A DNA stretch of 64,000 bases from Fen-1298 sp050008835 (GTDB lineage: Bacteria; Bacteroidota; Ignavibacteria; UBA10030): positions 25,750 through 89,749 of the forward strand of contig JBEKLV010000001.1 of NCBI GenBank assembly GCA_050008835.1, read 5' to 3'. Below the pieces are notes generated by a model that was not told where the DNA came from, did not search any database, and saw only the letters and a list, made by a program, of their open reading frames with translations. Below, one piece after another: positions 8,446-17,656 of this stretch. The translations under genes and the position numbers were made by a program. Each line of letters starts with the position of its first letter. Positions within the stretch are counted from its first letter, which is position 1.

Positions 8446-9756
8446 ATGAAAACCGACAGTAATAAATTTCAAAATCTGTTTTCCCAATCCCTCGCGAGCA
8501 TTCTTTCCAAAAAACACATACTAAACCAGGCCATCATCATGTCGGGAACAATAATCCTGGGCATGGTTTTCGGAGCGGCGGGTTCGATATGGGCGGCCCG
8601 TTGTCTTGGACCCCACAATCTAGGTATTTCGGGAATGGTTCAAAATATCGTTGGACTGGCAATGCTTCCCATGGAAATGATTTTTCCTACTGTGCTGGTT
8701 CGTGAATACAAAAATGCCCATGATTCGAAAACAAGGGACAGAATTGTCCAAGCTTCGCATGGTTTTTGGTTGTTGATCGCCCTTGGCTTTTGTCTGATAG
8801 CAACGTTTTTTATGGCGTTAAAATGGGTCCCGAGTGAATATCATTTCGCCAGTTGGTTTTTCCTTCCGCTTATTCTCTTAAACTCCATGCAACCGGGTTG
8901 GATTTTTCAATCTGAGGAAAAACAGCACTTTCAATCAGCTATCGAGGTCATCCAGCCGGCTTTGGCGGCGGTGATTTATCTTATTTGGTTTAAACCGGGT
9001 ATGTCGGCTGGTGATGATTTATTGGTCAATTCCATTGCAGCTTTGGTATTAACCATCGTATTTTGGCGGGCTATTTACAAACTCACCACATTCAAGGGAC
9101 CCTTTTTTAGGTTTGATTTATTTAAGGATATTAAAGTTTTGATCCTCAATTCGCGATGGCTTTTCGTGTCAGCGCTTGCCGTTTATGTCTATACAACATT
9201 TGAACAACCACTTTTAGGGTGGTTGTATTCGGTAGAGGAACTTGGTAAATATAGGACCGCTATTTCCGTAACGAACGCTGCGCAGGCTTTTTTTACCATC
9301 ATTCCCGCCATTCTTTATCCGCGTTTTATCGAATGGCGAAAACAGCATGAAGAGATTCTCTGGGAGCGGCAATTAAAACTTACAGCGTTTTTTTCAGCCG
9401 GGGGATTTATCACTGCTTTATGCGGATTCATTTTCATTCCATTCTTCTATCCTTATGTTTTCGGACATTCCTTTGCACAAGCCGCCTGGCCTTGCGCAAT
9501 TTTAGTTCTTTCGAAAATCATAGCTATCCTCAATGGCATTTATGGTTGGGGTTTGATGACTGACCACTCTTATGATAAATTCGTGTCAATGACCATGATC
9601 GGTACAGCTATTTTTTCCCTCGGGATGAATCTTCTTTTCATTCCGAAATTCGGAATGATGGGCGCTGCCATCATCAATTTGTTGAGTGAGATTTTAATTT
9701 TACTTCTCTTCTTTGGCCTTTCGTTCAGGAGAATTCAATTGATCCGAAATAAGTGA
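8446..9756 (+). CDS. Oligosaccharide flippase (Wzx/MATE-like, polysaccharide biosynthesis protein)
   Basis: 436 aa with about 12 hydrophobic segments. The N-terminal IIMSGTIILGMVFGAAGSIWAARCLGPHNLGISGMV is the typical first two helices of the polysaccharide-transport (PST) family, and LYSVEELGKYRTAISVTNAAQAFFTIIPAILYPRF matches the mid-protein signature. It would flip an undecaprenyl-linked repeat unit across the inner membrane. It is the only transporter of the plus-strand island and is distinct from the second flippase at 39051, so the locus may make two glycans or carry an inserted unit. Confidence 0.9.
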   Translation: MKTDSNKFQNLFSQSLASILSKKHILNQAIIMSGTIILGMVFGAAGSIWAARCLGPHNLGISGMVQNIVGLAMLPMEMIFPTVLVREYKNAHDSKTRDRIVQASHGFWLLIALGFCLIATFFMALKWVPSEYHFASWFFLPLILLNSMQPGWIFQSEEKQHFQSAIEVIQPALAAVIYLIWFKPGMSAGDDLLVNSIAALVLTIVFWRAIYKLTTFKGPFFRFDLFKDIKVLILNSRWLFVSALAVYVYTTFEQPLLGWLYSVEELGKYRTAISVTNAAQAFFTIIPAILYPRFIEWRKQHEEILWERQLKLTAFFSAGGFITALCGFIFIPFFYPYVFGHSFAQAAWPCAILVLSKIIAILNGIYGWGLMTDHSYDKFVSMTMIGTAIFSLGMNLLFIPKFGMMGAAIINLLSEILILLLFFGLSFRRIQLIRNK

Positions 9757-10039
9757 TATTGAGTTATACAAAATCTTAAATATCTGATTCAGGAAACACT
9801 CATTGCATTAAGTATTATTTTGAAATACAAATCACTCACACGGGCTGAGGGAGAGATTTTACCGAAGTTGAGACTTCTGGATTGGAAAATTGAAATATAT
9901 TTTCCTTTGAAAGGTAAGCAAGACAAAGAAATAAAAACGCAGCTCTGCATTTTTACAAATGTTGTTATTACCTAGCTCGTTTTTTGTACATCAATGACTA
10001 GTACATTCACAGTGCCAATGCTCTAAATAGGAATGGAAT
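9757..10039. other. Intergenic region with an unassigned open stretch
   Basis: 283 bp. A plus-strand frame stays open for about 70 codons to a TAG at 9973, with a coding-like part (KYKSLTRAEGEILPKLRLLD). It has no ATG and no recognised family, so it may be a decayed gene. The downstream methyltransferase has GGAATGGAAT just before its ATG. Confidence 0.3.
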
Positions 10040-10651
10040 ATGAAATTGAATCTTGGATGCGGTTCTCAAGTGCCCGATGGTTGGGTTAATGTTGATTATT
10101 CTCTTGGTGCGCGATTCGCAAAAATCCCATTGTTTACTCTGATAAATAGGAAATTGAAATTATTCGATCTCAACTGGGATAGTCGAATTTATATACACGA
10201 TTTGACCAAGAGATTCCCGTGGAATGACGGATCTATTGATGTTGTTTACATTTCTTTTGTCCTGGAGTACTTTACACGAGACGAAGGCCGTACATTTTTA
10301 GCTGAATGCCATCGGGTGTTGAAAAAGAATGGATTAATCAGAATGCTCATCTGGGATCTCCGTTACATTGTGAATGAATACGTTACTGGAAGACTTCCGG
10401 CGGATGATTTCATTGGCGAACTCTGCGTACTACAGGGTCATCATGCAAACAGGATAAAGAATCATCTTTACCCTTTTATACAATTGCCTGCAAAATGTAT
10501 GTATGACGCAACTAGGCTTATAGAGATTTTAAATGATATAGGATTCACTGCGGTTAGTAAAAATGCCTTCGAAAGTGAAATAGATGACATCACGCGAATT
10601 GAACAGCAATGCACTGAAGATGTCGTGATCGTGGAAGGACGGAAAAGATAA
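10040..10651 (+). CDS. Class I SAM-dependent methyltransferase
   Basis: 203 aa. MKLNLGCGSQVPDGWVNVDYS carries the SAM-binding GxG loop right at the N-terminus and an acidic ribose-binding Asp. DLTKRFPWNDGSIDVVYISFVLEYF and EGRTFLAECHRVLKKNGLIRMLIWDL are the post-I and post-II motifs. This compact type is common in O-antigen/exopolysaccharide loci. It is the last plus-strand gene and converges on the glycosyltransferase at 10893; 241 bp of unassigned DNA lies between. Confidence 0.85.
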   Translation: MKLNLGCGSQVPDGWVNVDYSLGARFAKIPLFTLINRKLKLFDLNWDSRIYIHDLTKRFPWNDGSIDVVYISFVLEYFTRDEGRTFLAECHRVLKKNGLIRMLIWDLRYIVNEYVTGRLPADDFIGELCVLQGHHANRIKNHLYPFIQLPAKCMYDATRLIEILNDIGFTAVSKNAFESEIDDITRIEQQCTEDVVIVEGRKR

Positions 10652-10892
10652 TGCATAAAAAAACGCGTTCAACAAGGTTCTTACGTTGACACCCGTTAAT
10701 AGTTATTGTTTCTATGTTATTGTCAATTATAGATTGATCGCATCTGCAGTGGTCTGAAAAACACCGGATTTTACGCAGCCGATATTCTTTCGTTTTAAGT
10801 ATCTGATAAACCAAACAGACATCCGAAATACGAGAACGAAGACGCCTGGCAGACGGTGTGCGATTCTGGCTTGGCGATATGCATATCCCGAT

Positions 10893-12050
10893 CTATTTTG
10901 GGCCGCAGAATTCGAGAATTAAACCACGCGCTTTTTCGCCTGCAGTTTTCCAGTTCAGTCGTTCGGAATATTCCTGGAAAGAGGACAAGGATAACCGTTC
11001 GTATTCTTCCCTGTCCGACATGAGACCTAAGATATATTGGCAATACTTCTCAGGATCGTCCGAAGGTGAAAAGGTTTGACCGTTCCTTCCGTTATGAATA
11101 GCTGTGGTAACACCACCCACATCCGTTGCCAGGGACGGAAGACCAAAGGATGATGCCTCAGCGAATGCTATCCCGTAACATTCTGCCCTGGTTGGCAAAA
11201 TTAAAAAATGGGCTTTTGAATATAAATTGTCTAATAAATTCCGTCCTTGTTCTGTTTTTTTTGATATGAAACCATAGTGCTTCACGAAGTCAGGCATTTC
11301 ACCCGGCGGGCGGCATCCAACCACGTGTAATTCGGTTTGTACCCCCCGCTGATTGAGCAGTTCAGCGACTTTAACTGCTACATCTCCGCCTTTCCAGAAC
11401 CAATCCATACCTACGAAGAGTAATTTGCAAACGTCAAAATTTTTATTGGAAAATATTTTTTTGATTTCCGGAATGTCCCGATGACATTCAATATTTGCCC
11501 CGTACGGCACAACCTTTACCTTTGCGGGATCAACGTCATAATATTTTAGGGCCGTGCCGGCCGCCCATTCAGAACTGAAGATAGCCAAACGACATTTGGA
11601 TAAAAGCAATTGCTGCATCCTATTCCCGTTCCTCAGTGTTTCATTGCAAAAATTTGTACATGCTGGGGGAAATTCACCCATGCCAGCAAAAGTGGAATCA
11701 TGCCAAAAGATGATCGGCTTTTCCGTGCGTACATATGATAGGGGAACGTATCCCCCTCCGCCTGCCAAAAATACCGCATCACAATCAATGGATGAAAGGG
11801 ATTTTTCGGCTTGCTTACAAAAATATCTGCTAACAGCGGGATCTAGTTGCCTTGAGTAGTACTTAGAGGAAAACAACATGTACATGACTTTTTTAACACT
11901 TGTAGTTAGATAATGATATCCCTCTTTCAAGTTCCCTATGGGTATGGTTTGAATACCACTGTCGTTAAACGCACATCTCGTGTAATAAGTTGTTCCGGAC
12001 CAATTATGTATATCAGAAGAATCGCTATGCGTTATGTAAGCCAATTTCAT
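10893..12050 (-). CDS. GT4-family glycosyltransferase, tandem copy A
   Basis: GT-B-fold transferase of about 385 residues. The start is placed at the ATG at 12050 (MKLAYITHSDSSDIHNWSG) because it aligns with copy B; the frame is open upstream to 12143 but that part is not homologous. Key features are FVGMDWFWKGGDVAVKVAEL (donor domain), VVGCRPPGEMP, and the EX7E motif in LPTRAECYGIAFAEASSFGLP. It ends LILEFCGPK. Most of it is near-identical to copy B, but it has a longer AGGGGYVPLSYVRTEKP loop where copy B has GQESNLYLRTKKP. It would add a sugar to the repeat unit. Confidence 0.88.
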   Translation of the reverse strand: MKLAYITHSDSSDIHNWSGTTYYTRCAFNDSGIQTIPIGNLKEGYHYLTTSVKKVMYMLFSSKYYSRQLDPAVSRYFCKQAEKSLSSIDCDAVFLAGGGGYVPLSYVRTEKPIIFWHDSTFAGMGEFPPACTNFCNETLRNGNRMQQLLLSKCRLAIFSSEWAAGTALKYYDVDPAKVKVVPYGANIECHRDIPEIKKIFSNKNFDVCKLLFVGMDWFWKGGDVAVKVAELLNQRGVQTELHVVGCRPPGEMPDFVKHYGFISKKTEQGRNLLDNLYSKAHFLILPTRAECYGIAFAEASSFGLPSLATDVGGVTTAIHNGRNGQTFSPSDDPEKYCQYILGLMSDREEYERLSLSSFQEYSERLNWKTAGEKARGLILEFCGPK

Positions 12051-12108
12051 TTTTGAGATTCCATTTTTAACACACCCGCAATCATTAGTGGGTCTGCCAT
12101 ATTCGAAT

Positions 12109-13266
12109 TCAAACCAGATCTTTTTTGGGTCCGCAGAATTCAAGAATTAAATCATGCATTTTTTGGCCTGCAGTTTTCCAGTTTAATCGTTCGGTGTATT
12201 CCTGGAAGGAGGACAATGATAGCCGTTCGTAGTCTTGCCTGTCCGCCATGAGACTTAAAATATATTGGCAATACTTTTCAGGATCGTCGGCCGGTGAGAA
12301 GGTTTGACCGTTCTTACCGTTATGAATAGCCGTGGTAACGCCACCCACGTCCGTTGCCAGGGACGGAAGACCAAAGGATGACGCCTCAGCGAATACTATT
12401 GCACAACATTCCGCCCTCGTGGGCAAAATTAAAAAATGAGCTTTTGAATATAAATCGTTTAATAAATTCCGTCCTTGTTCGTTTTTTTTTGATATGAAAC
12501 CATATTGCTTCACAAAGCTAGGCATTTCACCCGGCGGATGGCACCCAACCACGTGTAATTCCGTTTGTAATCCCATCTTATTAAGCAACCCGGCGACTTT
12601 AACCGCCACATCGCCACCCTTGCGGAACCATTCTACACCCACGAATAGTAATTTACAAACATCGAAATCTTTATTGGATAATTTTTTTTTGATTTCCGGA
12701 ACATCCCGATGGCATTCAATATTCGCGCCAAATGGCACGACCTTGACTTTTGCGGGATTCACTTCATAGTATTTGAGGGCTGTGTCGGCCGCCCATTCAG
12801 AACTAAAGATGGCCAAGCGGCATTTGGATAGAATCAATTGTTCGACCATGTTCCCGTTTCGTATTGTTTCATCGCAAAAATCCGTATTGTATTCAGGAAA
12901 AAATTCGTAAAGTCCGGCAAAAGTAGCGTCGTTCCAATAGATAATCGGCTTTTTGGTGCGCAAATATAAATTGGATTCCTGACCAAAAACAGCATCACAT
13001 TCGATGGAAGAAAGGGAATGATCAATTTGAATAGATACATATTTCAAAATGGCGGGATCCAGATTCCTAGCATATTCTTTAGAAAGAAACCGCTTATACA
13101 GGATTTTTTTTACTCCAGTGGTTATGTAATGGTATCCCTCTTTCAAGTTTCCTATGGGTATGGTTTGAATGCCGCTATCGTTTAACGAGCGATTTATGTA
13201 GTAGGTCAATCCGGAAAAATCGTGTACATCCGTAGAATCGTTTCTTGTTACGTAAGCTAATCTCAT
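12109..13266 (-). CDS. GT4-family glycosyltransferase, tandem copy B
   Basis: 385 aa, the paralogue of the preceding gene, beginning MRLAYVTRNDSTDVHDFSG with GGAAC about 10 bp upstream of the ATG. It retains LLFVGVEWFRKGGDVAVKV, VVGCHPPGEMP and the EX7E stretch LPTRAECCAIVFAEASSFGLP. Blocks such as SDSGIQTIPIGNLKEGYHY-like N-termini and DVGGVTTAIHNG are shared. Copies A and B are in the same orientation with a 58-bp spacer, so this is a tandem gene duplication followed by divergence. Whether both transfer the same sugar is unknown. Confidence 0.88.
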   Translation of the reverse strand: MRLAYVTRNDSTDVHDFSGLTYYINRSLNDSGIQTIPIGNLKEGYHYITTGVKKILYKRFLSKEYARNLDPAILKYVSIQIDHSLSSIECDAVFGQESNLYLRTKKPIIYWNDATFAGLYEFFPEYNTDFCDETIRNGNMVEQLILSKCRLAIFSSEWAADTALKYYEVNPAKVKVVPFGANIECHRDVPEIKKKLSNKDFDVCKLLFVGVEWFRKGGDVAVKVAGLLNKMGLQTELHVVGCHPPGEMPSFVKQYGFISKKNEQGRNLLNDLYSKAHFLILPTRAECCAIVFAEASSFGLPSLATDVGGVTTAIHNGKNGQTFSPADDPEKYCQYILSLMADRQDYERLSLSSFQEYTERLNWKTAGQKMHDLILEFCGPKKDLV

Positions 13267-13313
13267 ATTTGAAGTTCCTGTTATTAACCCGCTCGTTTTC
13301 GATAATTGGACGC

Positions 13314-14474
13314 CTATAAAGTTGGTTCTGGAGTCCCTTGATCCGTTTTGGGAAAATAGGTTTCAGTTGTTTCCATGTGATCGAATTGAACTGCAGAATA
13401 GAACGGGCACTTTTTGCACAATGCCGGCAGTATTCCGTTCATAAAATTTTCTCTAATGAGTTTGATTTTTCCTGCGTTATGTTTCATGAGCGACGTAAAA
13501 TCTGGATGATTCTTAAGGGAATCGATTCTAAGAGAATCGCGCTCTGTCTCAATGGATAAGTCGTAACGGCAATTGCACAATCGCACATCGCCGTTTGCAT
13601 GAATGCCGACCTGATAAAGGCGTTCACAGGGATAGGCCTTTTTCAGGGGATAGATGGACTTCAGTGAATTCCAATCGAGCTTCATTGTACCGATCATATC
13701 CCGAATTGTAATATCTCCACCCCAAGTATCGAATGCCTTCATGGGGTCGCTTAAATATATTTTCTTTCCGACAAATCCGGCGATGAAGTTACTATAGAAC
13801 TCACTCCTTTGAATATATTTTTTCGTGAGATAGCTTCGCGGCTCAAAAGAGATTTCTACCGTGGAATTCAGGCGCCGGTGCGCCTCCAGCAATTGCATAA
13901 TCGATTTTTTAAACTCGTGGTATTTCCGAACGCCAAACACGGTCTCGTACAATTCATCGGAAAAACCGGGTGTGGAAATGTAAACATGATTTATCCCTGA
14001 CAGCAGAAGTCCGTCGATGTCGAATCGGTACAATTGAATGGCATTGGTATAGGTCTGTATTGTTTCGAAGCCCGCTCTTTTTGCCGCACGTATAATTTCA
14101 ACGGCGTTCTTGTTGGTAAAGAGCTCGCCGGTCAACGGAGTTAAATCGAGGTGCCTGTAGCCGAATGCAACACTGGAACGTGCAACCGATTCGAACCACT
14201 CCAGCGACGCGATGTTCATTTTGCGATAATCGGATTTGTAGATACAGAAGACACATTTCGCATCGCAGACGCTTGACACTTCGATGACAATGATGTGCCG
14301 GGGATCTACCCGGGGGACTGAGGGGAAAAAAAGATTACGAACTGATTTAGCAATGAATCGGCTCGGTTGATGCGAGAGAATAATATCTTTGACATACAAT
14401 TTAAGGCTGTTGAAACCATTGTCAAAAAAAAACGTGCGCTTAGCTACACTTTTTTGTACTTCATATTTCTTCAT
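13314..14474 (-). CDS. Radical SAM protein with a C-terminal cysteine-rich (SPASM-like) region
   Basis: 386 aa. The radical SAM cluster motif CDAKCVFC (Cys70, Cys74, Cys77) follows IIVIEVSSV. A conserved DLTPLTGELFTNK gives the SAM-binding GGEP-like position (here TGE). Late cysteines (GDVRLCNCRYDL and LPALCKKCPFY) could bind an auxiliary cluster as in SPASM/Twitch proteins. Such proteins install radical-based modifications on peptides or sugars. Lying between glycosyltransferase genes, it is more likely to modify a sugar or lipid precursor here, but its substrate is unknown. Confidence 0.85.
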   Translation of the reverse strand: MKKYEVQKSVAKRTFFFDNGFNSLKLYVKDIILSHQPSRFIAKSVRNLFFPSVPRVDPRHIIVIEVSSVCDAKCVFCIYKSDYRKMNIASLEWFESVARSSVAFGYRHLDLTPLTGELFTNKNAVEIIRAAKRAGFETIQTYTNAIQLYRFDIDGLLLSGINHVYISTPGFSDELYETVFGVRKYHEFKKSIMQLLEAHRRLNSTVEISFEPRSYLTKKYIQRSEFYSNFIAGFVGKKIYLSDPMKAFDTWGGDITIRDMIGTMKLDWNSLKSIYPLKKAYPCERLYQVGIHANGDVRLCNCRYDLSIETERDSLRIDSLKNHPDFTSLMKHNAGKIKLIRENFMNGILPALCKKCPFYSAVQFDHMETTETYFPKTDQGTPEPTL

Positions 14475-14522
14475 TGAGACTTTCTCTAAATCTTTATTCC
14501 AAAGCCGAGTCGACCTTCGCGG

Positions 14523-15674
14523 TTATTGAGTTTCTCCAGAACCCGTTTCATTACAGCATAGATAACAAGCCTGTACGAGATTACTAATCGCCTTCTCTAC
14601 ACTAAAAATTTTGCTTTTATTGATAGATGCAATTGAAAATCTTTCGATGAGATTAGGTTCATTCAGAAAGCGGATTATTTTTTCGGATAATACTTTCGTG
14701 TCTCTTGGATCAAGAATAAAACCATTGACGCCCTCCTCGACTGCTTCGCCCGCTGTTCCATCGAAGATGGAACCGATAATAGGTAATCCTGCCGATAGCG
14801 CTTCGAAATTGGCCAGCGCTCTGAAATCACCCAAGGTGGGAAAAACAAATACGTGGGCGTTCGCGTAATAATGGCCAAGTTCATCATATGGGCATTTTCC
14901 AACGAACGTCACGCTTTTCTTCAATCCACTTTTTCCGGCTAAGGACTCCAGTGATTGCCTCTCCGGACCATCTCCAACAACAGTTAAATGAATTCGGTTT
15001 AAATAATCCTCGGGAAGCTCCTCAAGGGCTTGAAGAAGAAAGCGAATCCCTTTCCCTTCGATGATCCTGCTTACAGTTAACAGTCTCAAGCATTCGCCAG
15101 GGTTAAGAATTTTGGGCACTATGGCCGATTTATACAAAATCGATGAAGTTAAAAATGGTCCCACAAATATTTTATTTGCTTCGACCTTAAGCTCTTCAGT
15201 CAAATATCGTCTGCCAAGATCGTTGTTTGTTAAAATAAAATCTACATGAGAAACAATCCATTGCCGGAAAAAACTAATTAATTTGTTTTTTCTGTTAACC
15301 CCGTAAAAAAAAGTCAGGAAACCTGGATCATTTTCAACTAAGAGCAGAATGCGGGTTCGTTTATGAAAGAAGCGGTAATATATCCCAAAAAATGTTGTTT
15401 GATCGAACTCGGACAATATTATCAATTCCGGCAAAGTTTTCCAGAGATGCGACATAACAGATAAAAAAACTGCGATGGGACCAAAAATATTTTTCCATGG
15501 GGCCATTTTTAATACTCGATCGCCGGTCTCTCTTACGATTGATTTTGTTTCCAAATTCAACATCACGGTCTTTGGAAATTCTTTAAGAAAACCTGCCAGG
15601 ATTGGTTCCATGTACAAAAGTTCGTTACCGTAACCAAAACATCTCATTAAAAAAACTACTTTTTTATCGCTCAT
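14523..15674 (-). CDS. GT4-family glycosyltransferase
   Basis: 383 aa, GT-B fold. LLTVSRIIEGKGIRFLLQALEEL (donor-domain start), VVGDGPERQSLESLAGKSGL, VTFVGKCPYDELGHYYANAHVFVFPTLGDFRALANFEALSAGLPIIG are present. The usual first Glu of the EX7E motif is replaced by Gly-Asp (LGDFRALANFEAL), which is a mild departure. The start codon overlaps the stop of the upstream deacetylase gene (ATGA), so the two are translationally coupled. Confidence 0.88.
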   Translation of the reverse strand: MSDKKVVFLMRCFGYGNELLYMEPILAGFLKEFPKTVMLNLETKSIVRETGDRVLKMAPWKNIFGPIAVFLSVMSHLWKTLPELIILSEFDQTTFFGIYYRFFHKRTRILLLVENDPGFLTFFYGVNRKNKLISFFRQWIVSHVDFILTNNDLGRRYLTEELKVEANKIFVGPFLTSSILYKSAIVPKILNPGECLRLLTVSRIIEGKGIRFLLQALEELPEDYLNRIHLTVVGDGPERQSLESLAGKSGLKKSVTFVGKCPYDELGHYYANAHVFVFPTLGDFRALANFEALSAGLPIIGSIFDGTAGEAVEEGVNGFILDPRDTKVLSEKIIRFLNEPNLIERFSIASINKSKIFSVEKAISNLVQACYLCCNETGSGETQ

Positions 15675-16492
15675 CGGATTCTACCCAGGTTACGTTTAAT
15701 AATCCATGATAATCTCTGATAGCGCAGGTAGAACCCGCAGGTTTTAATACGGTAATTAAAAATGGAAGTCCAAGATGGTATATAGATTCTATGAATTTCC
15801 ATTAAATCGTTGCGAAAGTGGATGGGGCCGCTTTCGACTGCAATGCCGAATGTAAATCCTTCCTGCGCTGTAATACTTTTGATTTCTTCGCTTACGCTCC
15901 CATAGGGGTATGCAAAAGAAACCACCGGTTTACTCAAAAAGGTTTCCAACGCATTTTTAGAGCCGCCGATTTCCTTATGGATTTCATTGGGACTTAATTT
16001 GGTCAGATCGGGATGGCTCATTGAATGTGCCCCGAATTCTAGCAGGCCACTCTTAAGCATTTCCATAATTTGATTCGGTGTTAAGAGCTTTGCCTCTTGG
16101 AGCCCTTCTTGAATATCCCAGGCATTGTTTCGAAGTTGCCGGTCTCCTATTATATAAATGACGGCTTTCATCTGATATTTTTTTAAAAGTGGAAATAAAT
16201 AGTAATAGTTATCTTCATAGCCATCGTCAAAAGTGAGGATAATGGGTTTTTTCGGGAGCTGACGATGGAGCAGATCCTCAAAGCCAATTGTCTCAAAGCC
16301 CCGGTGTTTCAAGAACAGCAGCTGCTTTTCCATGTTTTGCTGGGTGATGTGTATATCGTATTCTGCGGAAGCAAGTTTCCTTTCTACAACTCGGTGGTAC
16401 ATCAACACCGGTAACTCGTGAATACTTGACAGGTTGTTTCCCAGAAGAGATTGTTGGACTAAATTTTCCGTGCTTGAGTTTGTGTCTTTCAT
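15671..16492 (-). CDS. NodB-type polysaccharide deacetylase
   Basis: 273 aa. After VLMYHRVVE comes IILTFDDGYEDNYYYLFPLLKKY, with the catalytic/metal Asp pair at 89-90. FGAHSMSHPDL supplies His156 and His160 for metal, and FAYPYGS is the conserved motif near the end. It resembles PgaB/IcaB-like and surface-glycan deacetylases acting on N-acetyl groups. No clear signal peptide is visible, so cytoplasmic or unusual export cannot be settled. It overlaps the following glycosyltransferase by 4 bp. Confidence 0.9.
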   Translation of the reverse strand: MKDTNSSTENLVQQSLLGNNLSSIHELPVLMYHRVVERKLASAEYDIHITQQNMEKQLLFLKHRGFETIGFEDLLHRQLPKKPIILTFDDGYEDNYYYLFPLLKKYQMKAVIYIIGDRQLRNNAWDIQEGLQEAKLLTPNQIMEMLKSGLLEFGAHSMSHPDLTKLSPNEIHKEIGGSKNALETFLSKPVVSFAYPYGSVSEEIKSITAQEGFTFGIAVESGPIHFRNDLMEIHRIYIPSWTSIFNYRIKTCGFYLRYQRLSWIIKRNLGRIR

Positions 16493-16675
16493 GTTGTATA
16501 TGAAGAGAATATATCGTGATCTTCAAACGATTCAACAAGTTTTGCATCGTTCAAAAACAAAATGATTCTGTACATCCTGCGGCTTTGCCAGAATAATATT
16601 TTGCGCCGATTTGAGATCAAGAAGGGGAATTTGCATAGGTTTTCAACCTTTGAACATTTGCTGGATAGTGAGGAT

Positions 16676-17656
16676 TTAGGGTAATGGACAGTGCTTTTTC
16701 ATCCACCACGCTGCCATTTCTTTCGGAAGGCAATGCCATGTATCTTGAATTTGTGCTAGGTATTGTAAGAATTGTTCATACAGATGTAAATGATTTTTTT
16801 TCATGAGATAATCGGGGTGAGTTAATGTTAAAACGACTCCGCGATTGCTTACTACCCAATCAGCTTTCTTCTGCCATATAGAAATATCTTTCTTATTTAA
16901 GATATAAAAAAGTGTATGGTCTTGTGGTATGGTATAGGGCAATTCGACAAATTTCCCTGCAATAAATGGCCAAATCGAACCCGTTCCACCCGGAATAGGC
17001 TGGAACGGGTCGTAATCAAAACACGAAGCATCATATTCGATATCCAATTGCTGTAGCCAGAGGAGATTCCTATGTACCATTGGCGATCGAAATCCAACGG
17101 CACCATATTTCTTCAATGCTTTATTGATATAGCTTGCCCGCTCTCGAAAGATTTTTTCAGAATAATACAATTTGCCATCGTGGTTGTAGCCATGAATCCC
17201 GATTTCATGACCCGATTCACGGATCAATCGAATAATTCCTTCGTCAATTTTATATTTATAAGGAACGATATTCCATGAGGAACATAAGTTATATCGCCTT
17301 TCCATTTCTAGAATCTTGGGTATATACCTCAATCCTTCGGTTGTCTCCACATCATGTGTCAGGATAATAGCGGAATCGAACCCGGGAGGATACAGATTTT
17401 GAATCGTCACTTTGCTTTTTGGGGATTGATGAACAATGTTAACTAATTGGTCGTCAATAAAATCTCGTTTCCACGAAATTTCTTTACTAACATTTTTCTG
17501 AAGTCGTAGTCGTACTTGTATGGGAATTATCGGACGGATCACTGAATAGTACAGCTTCTGTATCGTGGAAAACTTTAATTCAAAGCCATTTTCAAGAAGA
17601 TAGCGCTTCAAAGTTACATTATCAATGTCGGTGAATGGGAATCTAATTTCTATCAT
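16676..17656 (-). CDS. Polysaccharide deacetylase family protein (HDVET type)
   Basis: 326 aa. AIILTHDVETTEGLRYIPKIL gives the metal/catalytic block with Asp102, and SGHEIGIHGYNHDGKLYYS gives His155 and His159. GFRSPMVHRNL and LTLTHPDYL follow the NodB-fold order. It carries an N-terminal extension of about 95 residues with a short SDR-free region of unknown role. It overlaps the FemAB-like gene upstream by 4 bp (ATGA), so these two are translationally coupled. Likely a sugar N- or O-deacetylase. Confidence 0.88.
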   Translation of the reverse strand: MIEIRFPFTDIDNVTLKRYLLENGFELKFSTIQKLYYSVIRPIIPIQVRLRLQKNVSKEISWKRDFIDDQLVNIVHQSPKSKVTIQNLYPPGFDSAIILTHDVETTEGLRYIPKILEMERRYNLCSSWNIVPYKYKIDEGIIRLIRESGHEIGIHGYNHDGKLYYSEKIFRERASYINKALKKYGAVGFRSPMVHRNLLWLQQLDIEYDASCFDYDPFQPIPGGTGSIWPFIAGKFVELPYTIPQDHTLFYILNKKDISIWQKKADWVVSNRGVVLTLTHPDYLMKKNHLHLYEQFLQYLAQIQDTWHCLPKEMAAWWMKKHCPLP

